Assembly (NCBI GenBank): GCA_024235615.1
Contig: JACKMB010000003.1
Coordinates: 186,001-250,000 of the forward strand
DNA length: 64,000 nt
Origin: Thauera sp.
GTDB lineage: Bacteria; Pseudomonadota; Gammaproteobacteria; Burkholderiales; Rhodocyclaceae
Direction: 5' to 3'
Positions 16,911 through 23,461 of this stretch are shown here, piece by piece (position 1 is the stretch's first letter; each line of letters opens with the position of its first letter). The notes below the pieces were generated by a model. It was given only the letters and a program-made list of their open reading frames with translations. It did no database searches and was not told the origin of the DNA. Made by a program: the position numbers and the translations under genes.

Positions 16911-17915
16911 ATGATGATGAAGTTGAAGGCAACGAGCGTGGCAGTGGCTTTGGTGGTGGCGGGCAGTGCGTGGGCCGCGTCGACCGTCCGGGATGAATTG
17001 ATCAAGCCGATCGAACCCGCGAAGGTGGACAACGCCGCCAAGGTAGAGCTCGGCAAGAAGCTGTGGTTCGAGCCGCGCCTGTCGATGTCGGGCATCATCT
17101 CCTGCAACACCTGCCACAACCTGTCGATGGGCGGCACCGACAACCTGAAGACCTCGATCGGCCACGGCTGGAAGGCCGGCCCGGTCAACTCGCCCACGGT
17201 CTACAACTCCAGCCTGGCGATCGCCCAGTTCTGGGACGGCCGCGCGGCCGACCTCAAGGAGCAGGCCGGCGGCCCGATCCAGGCCGACGTCGAGATGAAC
17301 ATGCCGCACACCCTGGCGATCGGCATCCTGCAATCGATCCCGGGCTACGTCGCCGAGTTCAAGTCGGTGTATGGCAAGGACAAGATCGACATCGACATGA
17401 TCACCGACTCGATCGCCGAGTTCGAGAAGACCCTGGTCACGCCCGACTCGCGCTTCGACAAGTGGCTCAAGGGTGATGACAAGGCGCTGTCCGAGAAGGA
17501 GCTCGCAGGCTACACCCTGTTCAAGGAGAGCGGCTGCGTGGCCTGCCACAACGGCCCGGCGGCCGGCGGCACCTCCTTCCAGCGCATGGGCGTGGTCGAG
17601 CCGTACAAGAGCAGTTCGCCCGCCGAAGGCCGCTCCGCGGTCACTGGCGCCGATGCCGACCGCTTCAACTTCAAGGTGCCGACCTTGCGCAACGTCGAGC
17701 TGACCTATCCGTACTTCCACGACGGCGAGGCGGCGACGCTCGAGCAGGCGGTGGATACGATGGGTCGCCTGCAGCTTGGTCGCACCTACAGCAAGGACGA
17801 GATCGGCCAGATCGTCGCCTTCCTGAAGACGCTGACCGGCGAGCTGCCGCAGATCGCGATGCCGATCCTGCCGCCGTCGAGCAACGAGACACCGCGTCCG
17901 GATCCGTTCAAGTAA
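16911..17915 (+). CDS. ccpA: Dihaem cytochrome c peroxidase
   Basis: This periplasmic enzyme reduces hydrogen peroxide with electrons from c-type cytochromes. ATG 16911 is chosen because AAGGAG sits 7 bases before it; the frame extends upstream without a ribosome site. Three Met codons in a row start a signal peptide cut after AWA. Two haem-binding CxxCH sites are present, C65-C68-H69 (CNTCH) and C209-C212-H213 (CVACH). Other family blocks are FDKWLKG, KVPTLRNVELTYPYFHDG and IVAFLKTLTG. The 334-residue length is normal. An FNR-type site lies upstream, a strong hairpin terminator downstream, and a Fur-family regulator gene follows. Confidence 0.96.
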   Translation: MMMKLKATSVAVALVVAGSAWAASTVRDELIKPIEPAKVDNAAKVELGKKLWFEPRLSMSGIISCNTCHNLSMGGTDNLKTSIGHGWKAGPVNSPTVYNSSLAIAQFWDGRAADLKEQAGGPIQADVEMNMPHTLAIGILQSIPGYVAEFKSVYGKDKIDIDMITDSIAEFEKTLVTPDSRFDKWLKGDDKALSEKELAGYTLFKESGCVACHNGPAAGGTSFQRMGVVEPYKSSSPAEGRSAVTGADADRFNFKVPTLRNVELTYPYFHDGEAATLEQAVDTMGRLQLGRTYSKDEIGQIVAFLKTLTGELPQIAMPILPPSSNETPRPDPFK

Positions 17916-17947
17916 TCCGGCGAGTCATCGAGCTTGCCGCAGGAATG

Positions 17948-17977
17948 CCGGGGCACGGACGCGAGTTCGTGCCCCGG
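17948..17977 (+). terminator. Terminator after the peroxidase gene
   Basis: A perfect 10-bp stem (CCGGGGCACG / CGTGCCCCGG) with a 10-base loop lies 33 bases after the stop. It is followed by TACTAGTTCT rather than a pure T-run. Confidence 0.65.
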
Positions 17978-18087
17978 TACTAGTTCTCATGGATTATTGA
18001 CACGATCCGGGACCCGGTCCAGCATTCAGACAGGGTCCAATGCATATCCGCAGTGGTTGCGGAGTCGCTACCAGAAGGTCGATCGCC

Positions 18088-18513
18088 ATGATGAACACCT
18101 GCACCTACGCCTCCTCCGACGCCATCGCCTGCCTGCGCCAGGCCGGCATTCCGGTCACGCACCAGCGCATCGAGATCGCGCGGGCGCTGTTCTCGGCGCC
18201 GGTTCATCTCTCCGCTGACCAGATCTGGGCCAAGGTGCTCGATGCCTCGCCCGACGTCTCGCGTGCGACGGTGTACAACACCCTGCGGCTGTTCAGCGAG
18301 AAGAAGATGATCCGCGAGCTGTTCGTGGACCCCCAGCGCGTCGTGTACGACTCCACGACCACGCCGCATCACCACCTCTACAACATCGACACCGGCGAGG
18401 TGCGCGACATCTCCGACGACGAGCTGCGCGTGATCGGCGAGCCCCGCCTGCCCGCTGGCGTCGTGCTCGACGAGATCGACGTCATCGTCCGCGTGCGTAA
18501 CCGCGTGGCCTGA
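18088..18513 (+). CDS. Fur-family transcriptional regulator (PerR/Irr-like)
   Basis: The 141-residue regulator has the Fur-type winged helix (LRQAGIPVTHQRIEIARALF, VSRATVYNTLRLFSEKKMI) and the metal-site motif HHHLYNIDTGEV in the dimerisation domain. It has no CxxC pairs, so it lacks the structural zinc site of many Fur and Zur proteins. ATG 18088 is preferred to an upstream in-frame ATG at 18040 because it gives the normal family start. A TTGACA at 17997 may be part of its promoter. Position after a peroxidase suggests peroxide or haem/iron response; that is inference. Confidence 0.9.
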   Translation: MMNTCTYASSDAIACLRQAGIPVTHQRIEIARALFSAPVHLSADQIWAKVLDASPDVSRATVYNTLRLFSEKKMIRELFVDPQRVVYDSTTTPHHHLYNIDTGEVRDISDDELRVIGEPRLPAGVVLDEIDVIVRVRNRVA

Positions 18514-18555
18514 TCGTCGCGTCCCGGGAGCCGGGACGGAGAGGTGGTCGATGAA

Positions 18556-18598
18556 AAAGGCGCCATGGCGCGGATTCGTTCCGCGTCCTGGCGCCTTT
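18556..18598. terminator. Bidirectional terminator
   Basis: AAAGGCGCCA (18556-18565) pairs with TGGCGCCTTT (18589-18598), giving a strong stem with A-run on one side and T-run on the other. It lies between the convergent Fur-family gene and exbD and would serve both. Confidence 0.8.
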
Positions 18599-18618
18599 CT
18601 TCGTTGCGGCCTCGATGC

Positions 18619-19035
18619 TCAGCGTTCCGGAACCGTCACGAAGCCCATCTTCTCGATGCCGGCGCTGCGCGCCTGGGCCATCACGTCCGCGATCACCTCG
18701 TAGCGCGTGTTGCGGTCGGCGCGCAGGTGCAGCTCGGGCTGGGGTTTCTGCGCCGCGGCGGCGGCGAGCCGCGCGGGCAGGGCCACCTCGTCGACCGCCT
18801 CGTTGTTCCAGAACACCCGGCCATCGCCGTCGATCGACAGCGCGACCGTCTCGGGCTTCTGCTCGGTGGGCGCGCTGGAGGCCTGCGGCAGGTCGATCTT
18901 GACCGAGTGGGTCAGCAGCGGCGCGGTGATCATGAACACGATCAGCAGCACCAGCATGACGTCGATCAGCGGCACCATGTTGATGTCGCTCTGCGGGGCG
19001 CGTGTCTCACCCTGGCTGAATCCACCGAAGGCCAT
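18619..19035 (-). CDS. exbD: Biopolymer transport protein ExbD
   Basis: The 138-residue product has a short cytoplasmic start, one membrane helix with the conserved aspartate (MVPLIDVMLVLLIVFMITAPL), and the periplasmic domain with LRADRNTRYEVIADVM and GIEKMGFVT. ExbD with ExbB uses the proton gradient to energise TonB. The ATG at 19035 overlaps the exbB stop (ATGA), so the pair is translationally coupled. The frame is open further upstream, but that would duplicate exbB sequence. It ends before a bidirectional terminator. Confidence 0.95.
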   Translation of the reverse strand: MAFGGFSQGETRAPQSDINMVPLIDVMLVLLIVFMITAPLLTHSVKIDLPQASSAPTEQKPETVALSIDGDGRVFWNNEAVDEVALPARLAAAAAQKPQPELHLRADRNTRYEVIADVMAQARSAGIEKMGFVTVPER

Positions 19036-19796
19036 CACGCCGCTCCGTGCGCGGCGGCCGGCGTGCCCGCGGCGACTTCGGCCGCGCGCGGGGCGGCGCC
19101 GGCTACCGCGGCGATGCGTGAGCCGGTGGCGAACCAGGCATGCAGGTCGTGCGCGAAGGCGTCGAGCTCGGAGAGCTCGACGCGGTTGGCGCGCGTGATG
19201 GCGTTGTATGCCAGCACCGCCGGGATGGCGACGAAGAGGCCGAAGGCGGTCATGATCAGGGCCTCGCCGACCGGGCCCGCCACCTTGTCCAGCGTCGCCA
19301 TGCCCGAGACGCTGATGTTCACCAGCGCGTGATAGATGCCCCACACCGTGCCGAAGAGGCCGACGAAGGGCGCGGTCGAGCCGATCGAGGCGAGCATGGT
19401 GAGGCCGGACTCGAGCGCCGCGGTCGACAGCGCGATCGACTTGCGCAGGGCGCGGGTGATGACCTCGTCGCCATCGAGCGTGCCGCCGAGCGTGTTGCCG
19501 TGGGTGTGACGGCGCAGGTGCTGGGCGGCGGCTGCGCCCTGCTGGGCGAGCGCCTCGACGGGCGACTCGGGGGCGCGTTCGGCGAGCACGCGCAGTCCGG
19601 CGTCGAGGTCGGGGGCGGCCCAGAAGGCCTCGACCGCGCCGTTGTGGCCGCGCGCGCGCAACTGGCGCAGGGCGCGGCTGAGGATCAGGTACCAGCTGGT
19701 GATCGACATCACCAGCAGGATGAGCGCGACCGCGCGGATGATGTTGTCGGATTGCGCCCACAGGTGGGCGAGGCCGAAGGCCTGCGAACTGTCCAT
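19035..19796 (-). CDS. exbB: Biopolymer transport protein ExbB (MotA/TolQ/ExbB)
   Basis: The 253-residue inner-membrane protein has three helices: an N-terminal one (IIRAVALILLVMSITSWYLI) and two in the conserved MotA/TolQ/ExbB domain (LASIGSTAPFVGLFGTVWGI, MTAFGLFVAIPAVLAYNAI). It forms the proton channel with ExbD that drives TonB. It starts 2 bases after the tonB stop and overlaps exbD. The siderophore receptor at 9.4-11.6 kb is a likely client. Confidence 0.95.
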   Translation of the reverse strand: MDSSQAFGLAHLWAQSDNIIRAVALILLVMSITSWYLILSRALRQLRARGHNGAVEAFWAAPDLDAGLRVLAERAPESPVEALAQQGAAAAQHLRRHTHGNTLGGTLDGDEVITRALRKSIALSTAALESGLTMLASIGSTAPFVGLFGTVWGIYHALVNISVSGMATLDKVAGPVGEALIMTAFGLFVAIPAVLAYNAITRANRVELSELDAFAHDLHAWFATGSRIAAVAGAAPRAAEVAAGTPAAAHGAA

Positions 19797-19798
19797 GC

Positions 19799-20671
19799 TC
19801 AGTTTCCTTGGAGTTTGAAGACGATGGGCACCAGGACCCAGGATTCGATCGCGGTGTCGCCGCGGCGTGCGGGCACGAAGCGCCAGCGCGCCACCGCCTC
19901 GCGCGCGGCGCGGTCGAGACGGTCGGAGCCGGAGCTGGTGCGCAGCTCGACCTGCGCGGGCTGGCCGTCGGGCGAAACCAGCACGCGCAGCGTCACCTGG
20001 CCCTCTTCGCGCAGGCGGCGCGACAAGGCCGGATAGCCGGGGCGCGGGTTGTTGAGGTAGGCGGCGTCGAAGCGCGCGGCGGTGACCGTTGCGGGCGCGG
20101 CCGTCGCCGCGGCTGCGGCGGCAGGCGGTGCGGGCGCGGGCGGTGGCGGCGGCGCGGCTTCCTCGGCCGCGCTCAGCGCGGTGGGTGACTCGGTGACCGG
20201 CGCGGGCTTCTTCACCACCGGCTTGGGCGTCGGCTTCTTCACCACCGGCTTGGGCGGCGGTGGCGGCGCGGGCTCGGGCGGACGCACCACCGGGGGCGGC
20301 TCGGGTTCGGGCGGGCGCGGCGGCTCGACGACGGGCTCAGGCGGCGGCGCGGGCGCGGGTTCGACGGCCGCGGGCGCCTCGATCAACGCGACCTGGATCG
20401 GTATCAGCTCGGCGGGCAGCGGGCGCTCGTCGGCGAGGCGGGCGAGCAGCGCGGCGCCGCCGAGGTGGGCGGCGACGACCAGGCCGAGGAGGATGCTGCG
20501 CCGCAGCGGCGAGCTTCCCAGACCGCGTGCCGCGTGGATCGGGAGAAAGGTGCCATCCGATCCGTGCGCGCGTGGATCGATGGCCGCCGCTTCGTGGTCG
20601 AGATCAGGCTCGACCGACAGCGATGGGGAGGAGGGGGGCAGCAGCGACAATGCCTGGGCAGCTTGGTGCAT
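19799..20671 (-). CDS. tonB: TonB energy transducer
   Basis: The 290-residue protein has a cytoplasmic lead of about 57 residues, one membrane helix (about 59-79, ILLGLVVAAHLGGAALLA), and a long periplasmic Pro-rich region (about 100-195) with EPxPP and KPVVKKP repeats. The C-terminal TonB domain has NPRPGYPALSRRLREEGQVTLRVLV and DRAAREAVARWRFVPAR. It links ExbBD to outer-membrane receptors. The lead before the helix is longer than in most TonB proteins. The gene lies 63 bases after bfr and directly before exbB. Confidence 0.95.
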   Translation of the reverse strand: MHQAAQALSLLPPSSPSLSVEPDLDHEAAAIDPRAHGSDGTFLPIHAARGLGSSPLRRSILLGLVVAAHLGGAALLARLADERPLPAELIPIQVALIEAPAAVEPAPAPPPEPVVEPPRPPEPEPPPVVRPPEPAPPPPPKPVVKKPTPKPVVKKPAPVTESPTALSAAEEAAPPPPPAPAPPAAAAAATAAPATVTAARFDAAYLNNPRPGYPALSRRLREEGQVTLRVLVSPDGQPAQVELRTSSGSDRLDRAAREAVARWRFVPARRGDTAIESWVLVPIVFKLQGN

Positions 20672-20734
20672 CGGAGCGGAGGCGGCGAGCCGCCTCCGCG
20701 GAGGCAGCGTTGGGTTGGTCGGGGTCGAGCGGGC

Positions 20735-21214
20735 TCAGGAAGCGCTCGGTTCCATCTGCGACTGCAGGTAGTTCTGCAGGCCGACGCTGTCGACCAGGCC
20801 GAGCTGGGTTTCCAGGTAGTCGATGTGTTCCTCGGTGTCTTCCAGGATGTGCTCGAAGAGCTCGCGCGACACGTAGTCCTTGCAGGATTCACAGTACGCG
20901 ATGGCCTCGACCAGGTTCTCGCGCCCGCCGAGCTCGAGCTTGAGGTCGCCCTGCATGCATTCGGGTACGTTCTCGCCGATCAGCAGCTTGTTGAGGTTCT
21001 GCAGGTTGGGCAGGCCCTCGAGGAAGAGCACGCGCTCGATCAGCATGTCGGCGTGCTTCATCTCCTCGATCGACTCGTCGTATTCATGCTTGCCGAGCCG
21101 CTCGAAACCCCAGTTCTTGTACATGCGCGCATGCAGGAAGTACTGGTTGATCGCGGTGAGTTCGATGGTGAGCTGCTTGTTGAGGTACTGGATGACTTTC
21201 TTGTCGCCTTTCAT
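20735..21214 (-). CDS. bfr: Bacterioferritin
   Basis: The 159-residue protein is the haem-containing iron-storage ferritin. It shows the family helices [48 protein letters not shown] (ferroxidase Glu and His, and the haem-ligand Met), and [19 protein letters not shown] (further Glu/His ligands). ATG 21214 is preceded by GGAGG and overlaps the bfd stop by 4 nt; the longer open frame upstream is bfd sequence in another frame. It sits between bfd and tonB in a Fur-box operon. Confidence 0.97.
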   Translation of the reverse strand: MKGDKKVIQYLNKQLTIELTAINQYFLHARMYKNWGFERLGKHEYDESIEEMKHADMLIERVLFLEGLPNLQNLNKLLIGENVPECMQGDLKLELGGRENLVEAIAYCESCKDYVSRELFEHILEDTEEHIDYLETQLGLVDSVGLQNYLQSQMEPSAS

Positions 21215-21450
21215 GTTGCCTCCAGGGATACGGTGAATGCTGGCGAGATGCCCGCGAGCAAGCCTGTCATCCCCGTACGTGGCGCCGGGATGACGGCCGA
21301 GCGCAGGCAGTCGTGCGCGCAGCGCGCGCAACGACCGCACTCGGCCGTGACGCCGAGCGACTGGCGCAGGTCGCGCAAGGTCCGCGCGCCCTGCGCGGCG
21401 GCGTGATGGATCTGGCGCTCGGTGACCGCGTTGCATACGCACACGTACAT
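21211..21450 (-). CDS. bfd: Bacterioferritin-associated ferredoxin
   Basis: The 79-residue protein has the four cysteines of Bfd (C4, C6, C38, C41) that bind a [2Fe-2S] cluster, within [14 protein letters not shown] and ECGRC. Bfd reduces the ferric core of bacterioferritin to release iron. The tail after about residue 50 is longer than in the standard 64-residue protein. It overlaps bfr by 4 nt and follows hemP by 50 bases. Confidence 0.92.
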   Translation of the reverse strand: MYVCVCNAVTERQIHHAAAQGARTLRDLRQSLGVTAECGRCARCAHDCLRSAVIPAPRTGMTGLLAGISPAFTVSLEAT

Positions 21451-21500
21451 AGTCTAGCCTCCCCGCGGGGTTTTGCCCCGATATGGCAGCATCTGGAAGA

Positions 21501-21701
21501 TCACTTGGTGAGGATCAGCTTGCCGTTGCGCGTCGCGCGCAGCACGTACTCGCTGCCCTCGTGTTCGATCCGCACCTCGCGACGCTCGCCGAGGAGTTCC
21601 TTGCTGGTGAGCAGGAATCGCGGCGGAGCCACCGAAGACTCTTCGACGAGCCTGTCCGGCGCGGAAGCGGAAGCGGTGACAGGAACGTCCGGTGGGTGCA
21701 T
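21501..21701 (-). CDS. hemP: Hemin uptake protein HemP/HmuP
   Basis: The 66-residue product ends in the diagnostic HemP block: [31 protein letters not shown], split here as [14 protein letters not shown] and [15 protein letters not shown]. HemP/HmuP proteins act as small regulators or accessories of haem and siderophore uptake. A Fur box lies 18 bases upstream of the start. No haem transporter genes are adjacent; the downstream genes are bfd, bfr and tonB-exbB-exbD. Confidence 0.9.
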   Translation of the reverse strand: MHPPDVPVTASASAPDRLVEESSVAPPRFLLTSKELLGERREVRIEHEGSEYVLRATRNGKLILTK

Positions 21702-21718
21702 GATCGAATGGCGTTAAA

Positions 21719-21737
21719 AATACGAATGATTCGCATT
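21719..21737 (-). promoter_or_regulatory. Fur box of the hemP operon
   Basis: AATACGAATGATTCGCATT is a near-perfect 9-1-9 palindrome (8 of 9 positions pair) of the betaproteobacterial Fur type. It lies 18-36 bases upstream of the hemP start, where it would block transcription when iron is sufficient. It could control the whole hemP-bfd-bfr-tonB-exbB-exbD run. Confidence 0.85.
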
Positions 21738-21792
21738 AGAACACGAGCGCGGAGTGCATGCAACGCTTGCGTGCTCGGAATGTCTCCGCGCG

Positions 21793-22248
21793 TTACTCGA
21801 GGCGCAGCAGCACGTTCAGGGGCTGGCCGACGACAGATGCAGCCGGCAGGTAGGCGAGTGCGCTCGGGTCGGTGAGTACGCGGCGGAGCGCGTCTTCCTG
21901 GTCGTTTGCCTCGTGCGGCGGGTGGGCACGCCCGGTGAACACCATGCGCGACCAGTAGGCGCGGATCTGGCTGGGGTTCTTGGCGGTGAGGCGCTCGTAG
22001 AAAAGGTCGCGCTCGGGGCCGGCGGGCAGGTCGAGCAGGCGGGCGCTGCGCCCGTCCGGCAGGGAGGTGCGTCGGCCGAGGTAGAGCTGGGCGGCCGTCT
22101 CGCGGTCGAGTTCGGGGATGCCGCCGGCGCGTGCGCTGACCAGCACGACGCCCTGTGCGCGTGCCGCCTGCCCGAACGAGAGCGCGACCAGGAGGATGAG
22201 CACGCGGCCGATGCGTCGGCGGCGATGTGGCGGATCAGAACACCACAT
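21793..22248 (-). CDS. Small periplasmic phosphate-binding-like protein
   Basis: The 151-residue product has a signal peptide (RVLILLVALSFGQAARA) and one PBP-like domain: a start VVLVSARAGGIPELDRETAAQLYLG, then PAGPERDLFYERL, YWSRMVFTGRAHPP and a VLTDPSALAYLP ending. These motifs are shared with small phosphate-ABC-substrate-binding-like proteins, but it is too short for full PstS. It overlaps the porin-like gene by 14 nt and is last in the minus-strand cluster with the GGDQF/EAL gene. The ligand is unknown. Confidence 0.75.
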   Translation of the reverse strand: MWCSDPPHRRRRIGRVLILLVALSFGQAARAQGVVLVSARAGGIPELDRETAAQLYLGRRTSLPDGRSARLLDLPAGPERDLFYERLTAKNPSQIRAYWSRMVFTGRAHPPHEANDQEDALRRVLTDPSALAYLPAASVVGQPLNVLLRLE

Positions 22249-23461
22249 CGACCGACACGCTCAGCAGATTGATGTTGCGATCGTCCAGCCCGGGTGCAAA
22301 GGGGTCGCCACGAGCGATGAAGGTGCCGTGCGCGTCGCGGCTGGTGTCGATGTGGCTGAATTCCGCCTTGAGCGCGGCGTGCGGCGTCAGGTCCCAGCGC
22401 GTGCCCACGGTGATGCTGCGCTGCGCCTGGTTGCGCGAGCGATTGAACGCTGCCAGCGCGTTGGCGCTCATGTCCGAATTCGCCAGCGCCGGGTCGGCGA
22501 TCGGCTCGTCCTGGCGCTGCCGGGCCAGGCCGACATAGGGCATCAGCGCACCGAAGCGCCGTCCGACCGATACGTAGGCTCCGGTCGCACTATTGGTGAA
22601 CGCGCTCGCCTTCATGCGCGCGAGCTCGGCGATCACCCGCCAGCGCCCGTCGTCCCATTGCATGCCGAGCGAGCTGAAGCTTGCATGAGCCCCCTTGCCG
22701 CTAAGGCGCGCCTGCAGCGCCGGCGGGATATTCCATGACTCGACGAGATCCTGGTACGACTGCGAGGTCCGGATCACCGACAGTTCCGCTTCGGCGTGGC
22801 TTGCACTGAAGCTGAACTCGTCGCGCTCGAGGGTTGCCGTGAGCCCGCGCAGCCGCCTGAGATGGCCGCGACCGCCGCCGATCACCGGAATGCGGCTGGT
22901 GCCGAAATACGGGTGCAGTTCGATGAAGGAATCGCCGAGGCGGCTGCGGTAAAGCAGATCGACGCCGTCCATGTCGGTGAAGGGGTTCAGGCCGTAGACC
23001 TCGACCGGAGGGCGCACCCAGGGCTGGCTGTAGTTGATGTCTGCGGTGTCGGACAGCATGAAGAAGGGGCTGCGCAGGCGGCCGGCCCGCACGGTCAGCG
23101 CTGGGTTGAGGCTGTGGCTCAGGAAGGCGAGGGCGGGGCGGGGGGTGTAGTCGCCACGCTGGGTCTCGCGTGTCACCAGTTGCAGCACCGCGCCACTGCC
23201 GTTACCCGCTTGCCAGCCGAACTGCAGCCCGAGCACCGAGTCCGGACCGGTGTCGACCCGATTGCCTCCCGGTGCGTCGATGCCCACGCGGGCGAACTCC
23301 AGCTCATCCGAGCGGGTGTAGGCGGCTCCGAGGGTGGCGAAGCCCGAGACCTGCAGGTCGGAGGCGGTTGCCGGATCGATGCCGCCTGCAAGTGCAGCGA
23401 TCGCGGCCAGCAGCGTGACCGCGCGGTGCAGGGTATGGCGAAGGGGGTGGCGAGTACTCAT
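22235..23461 (-). CDS. Porin-like outer-membrane beta-barrel protein
   Basis: The 408-residue product has a signal peptide ending at ATAS and a barrel-like remainder with alternating polar and hydrophobic strands. It contains SGFATLGAAYTRSDELEF near the start, LQLVTRETQRGDYTPRPALAF, RAGRLRSPFFMLSD and a VSVDVVF ending with a terminal Phe. It resembles porin-like proteins found beside signalling genes. ATG 23461 overlaps the stop of the GGDQF/EAL gene by 4 nt, so it is translated with it. Confidence 0.8.
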   Translation of the reverse strand: MSTRHPLRHTLHRAVTLLAAIAALAGGIDPATASDLQVSGFATLGAAYTRSDELEFARVGIDAPGGNRVDTGPDSVLGLQFGWQAGNGSGAVLQLVTRETQRGDYTPRPALAFLSHSLNPALTVRAGRLRSPFFMLSDTADINYSQPWVRPPVEVYGLNPFTDMDGVDLLYRSRLGDSFIELHPYFGTSRIPVIGGGRGHLRRLRGLTATLERDEFSFSASHAEAELSVIRTSQSYQDLVESWNIPPALQARLSGKGAHASFSSLGMQWDDGRWRVIAELARMKASAFTNSATGAYVSVGRRFGALMPYVGLARQRQDEPIADPALANSDMSANALAAFNRSRNQAQRSITVGTRWDLTPHAALKAEFSHIDTSRDAHGTFIARGDPFAPGLDDRNINLLSVSVDVVF

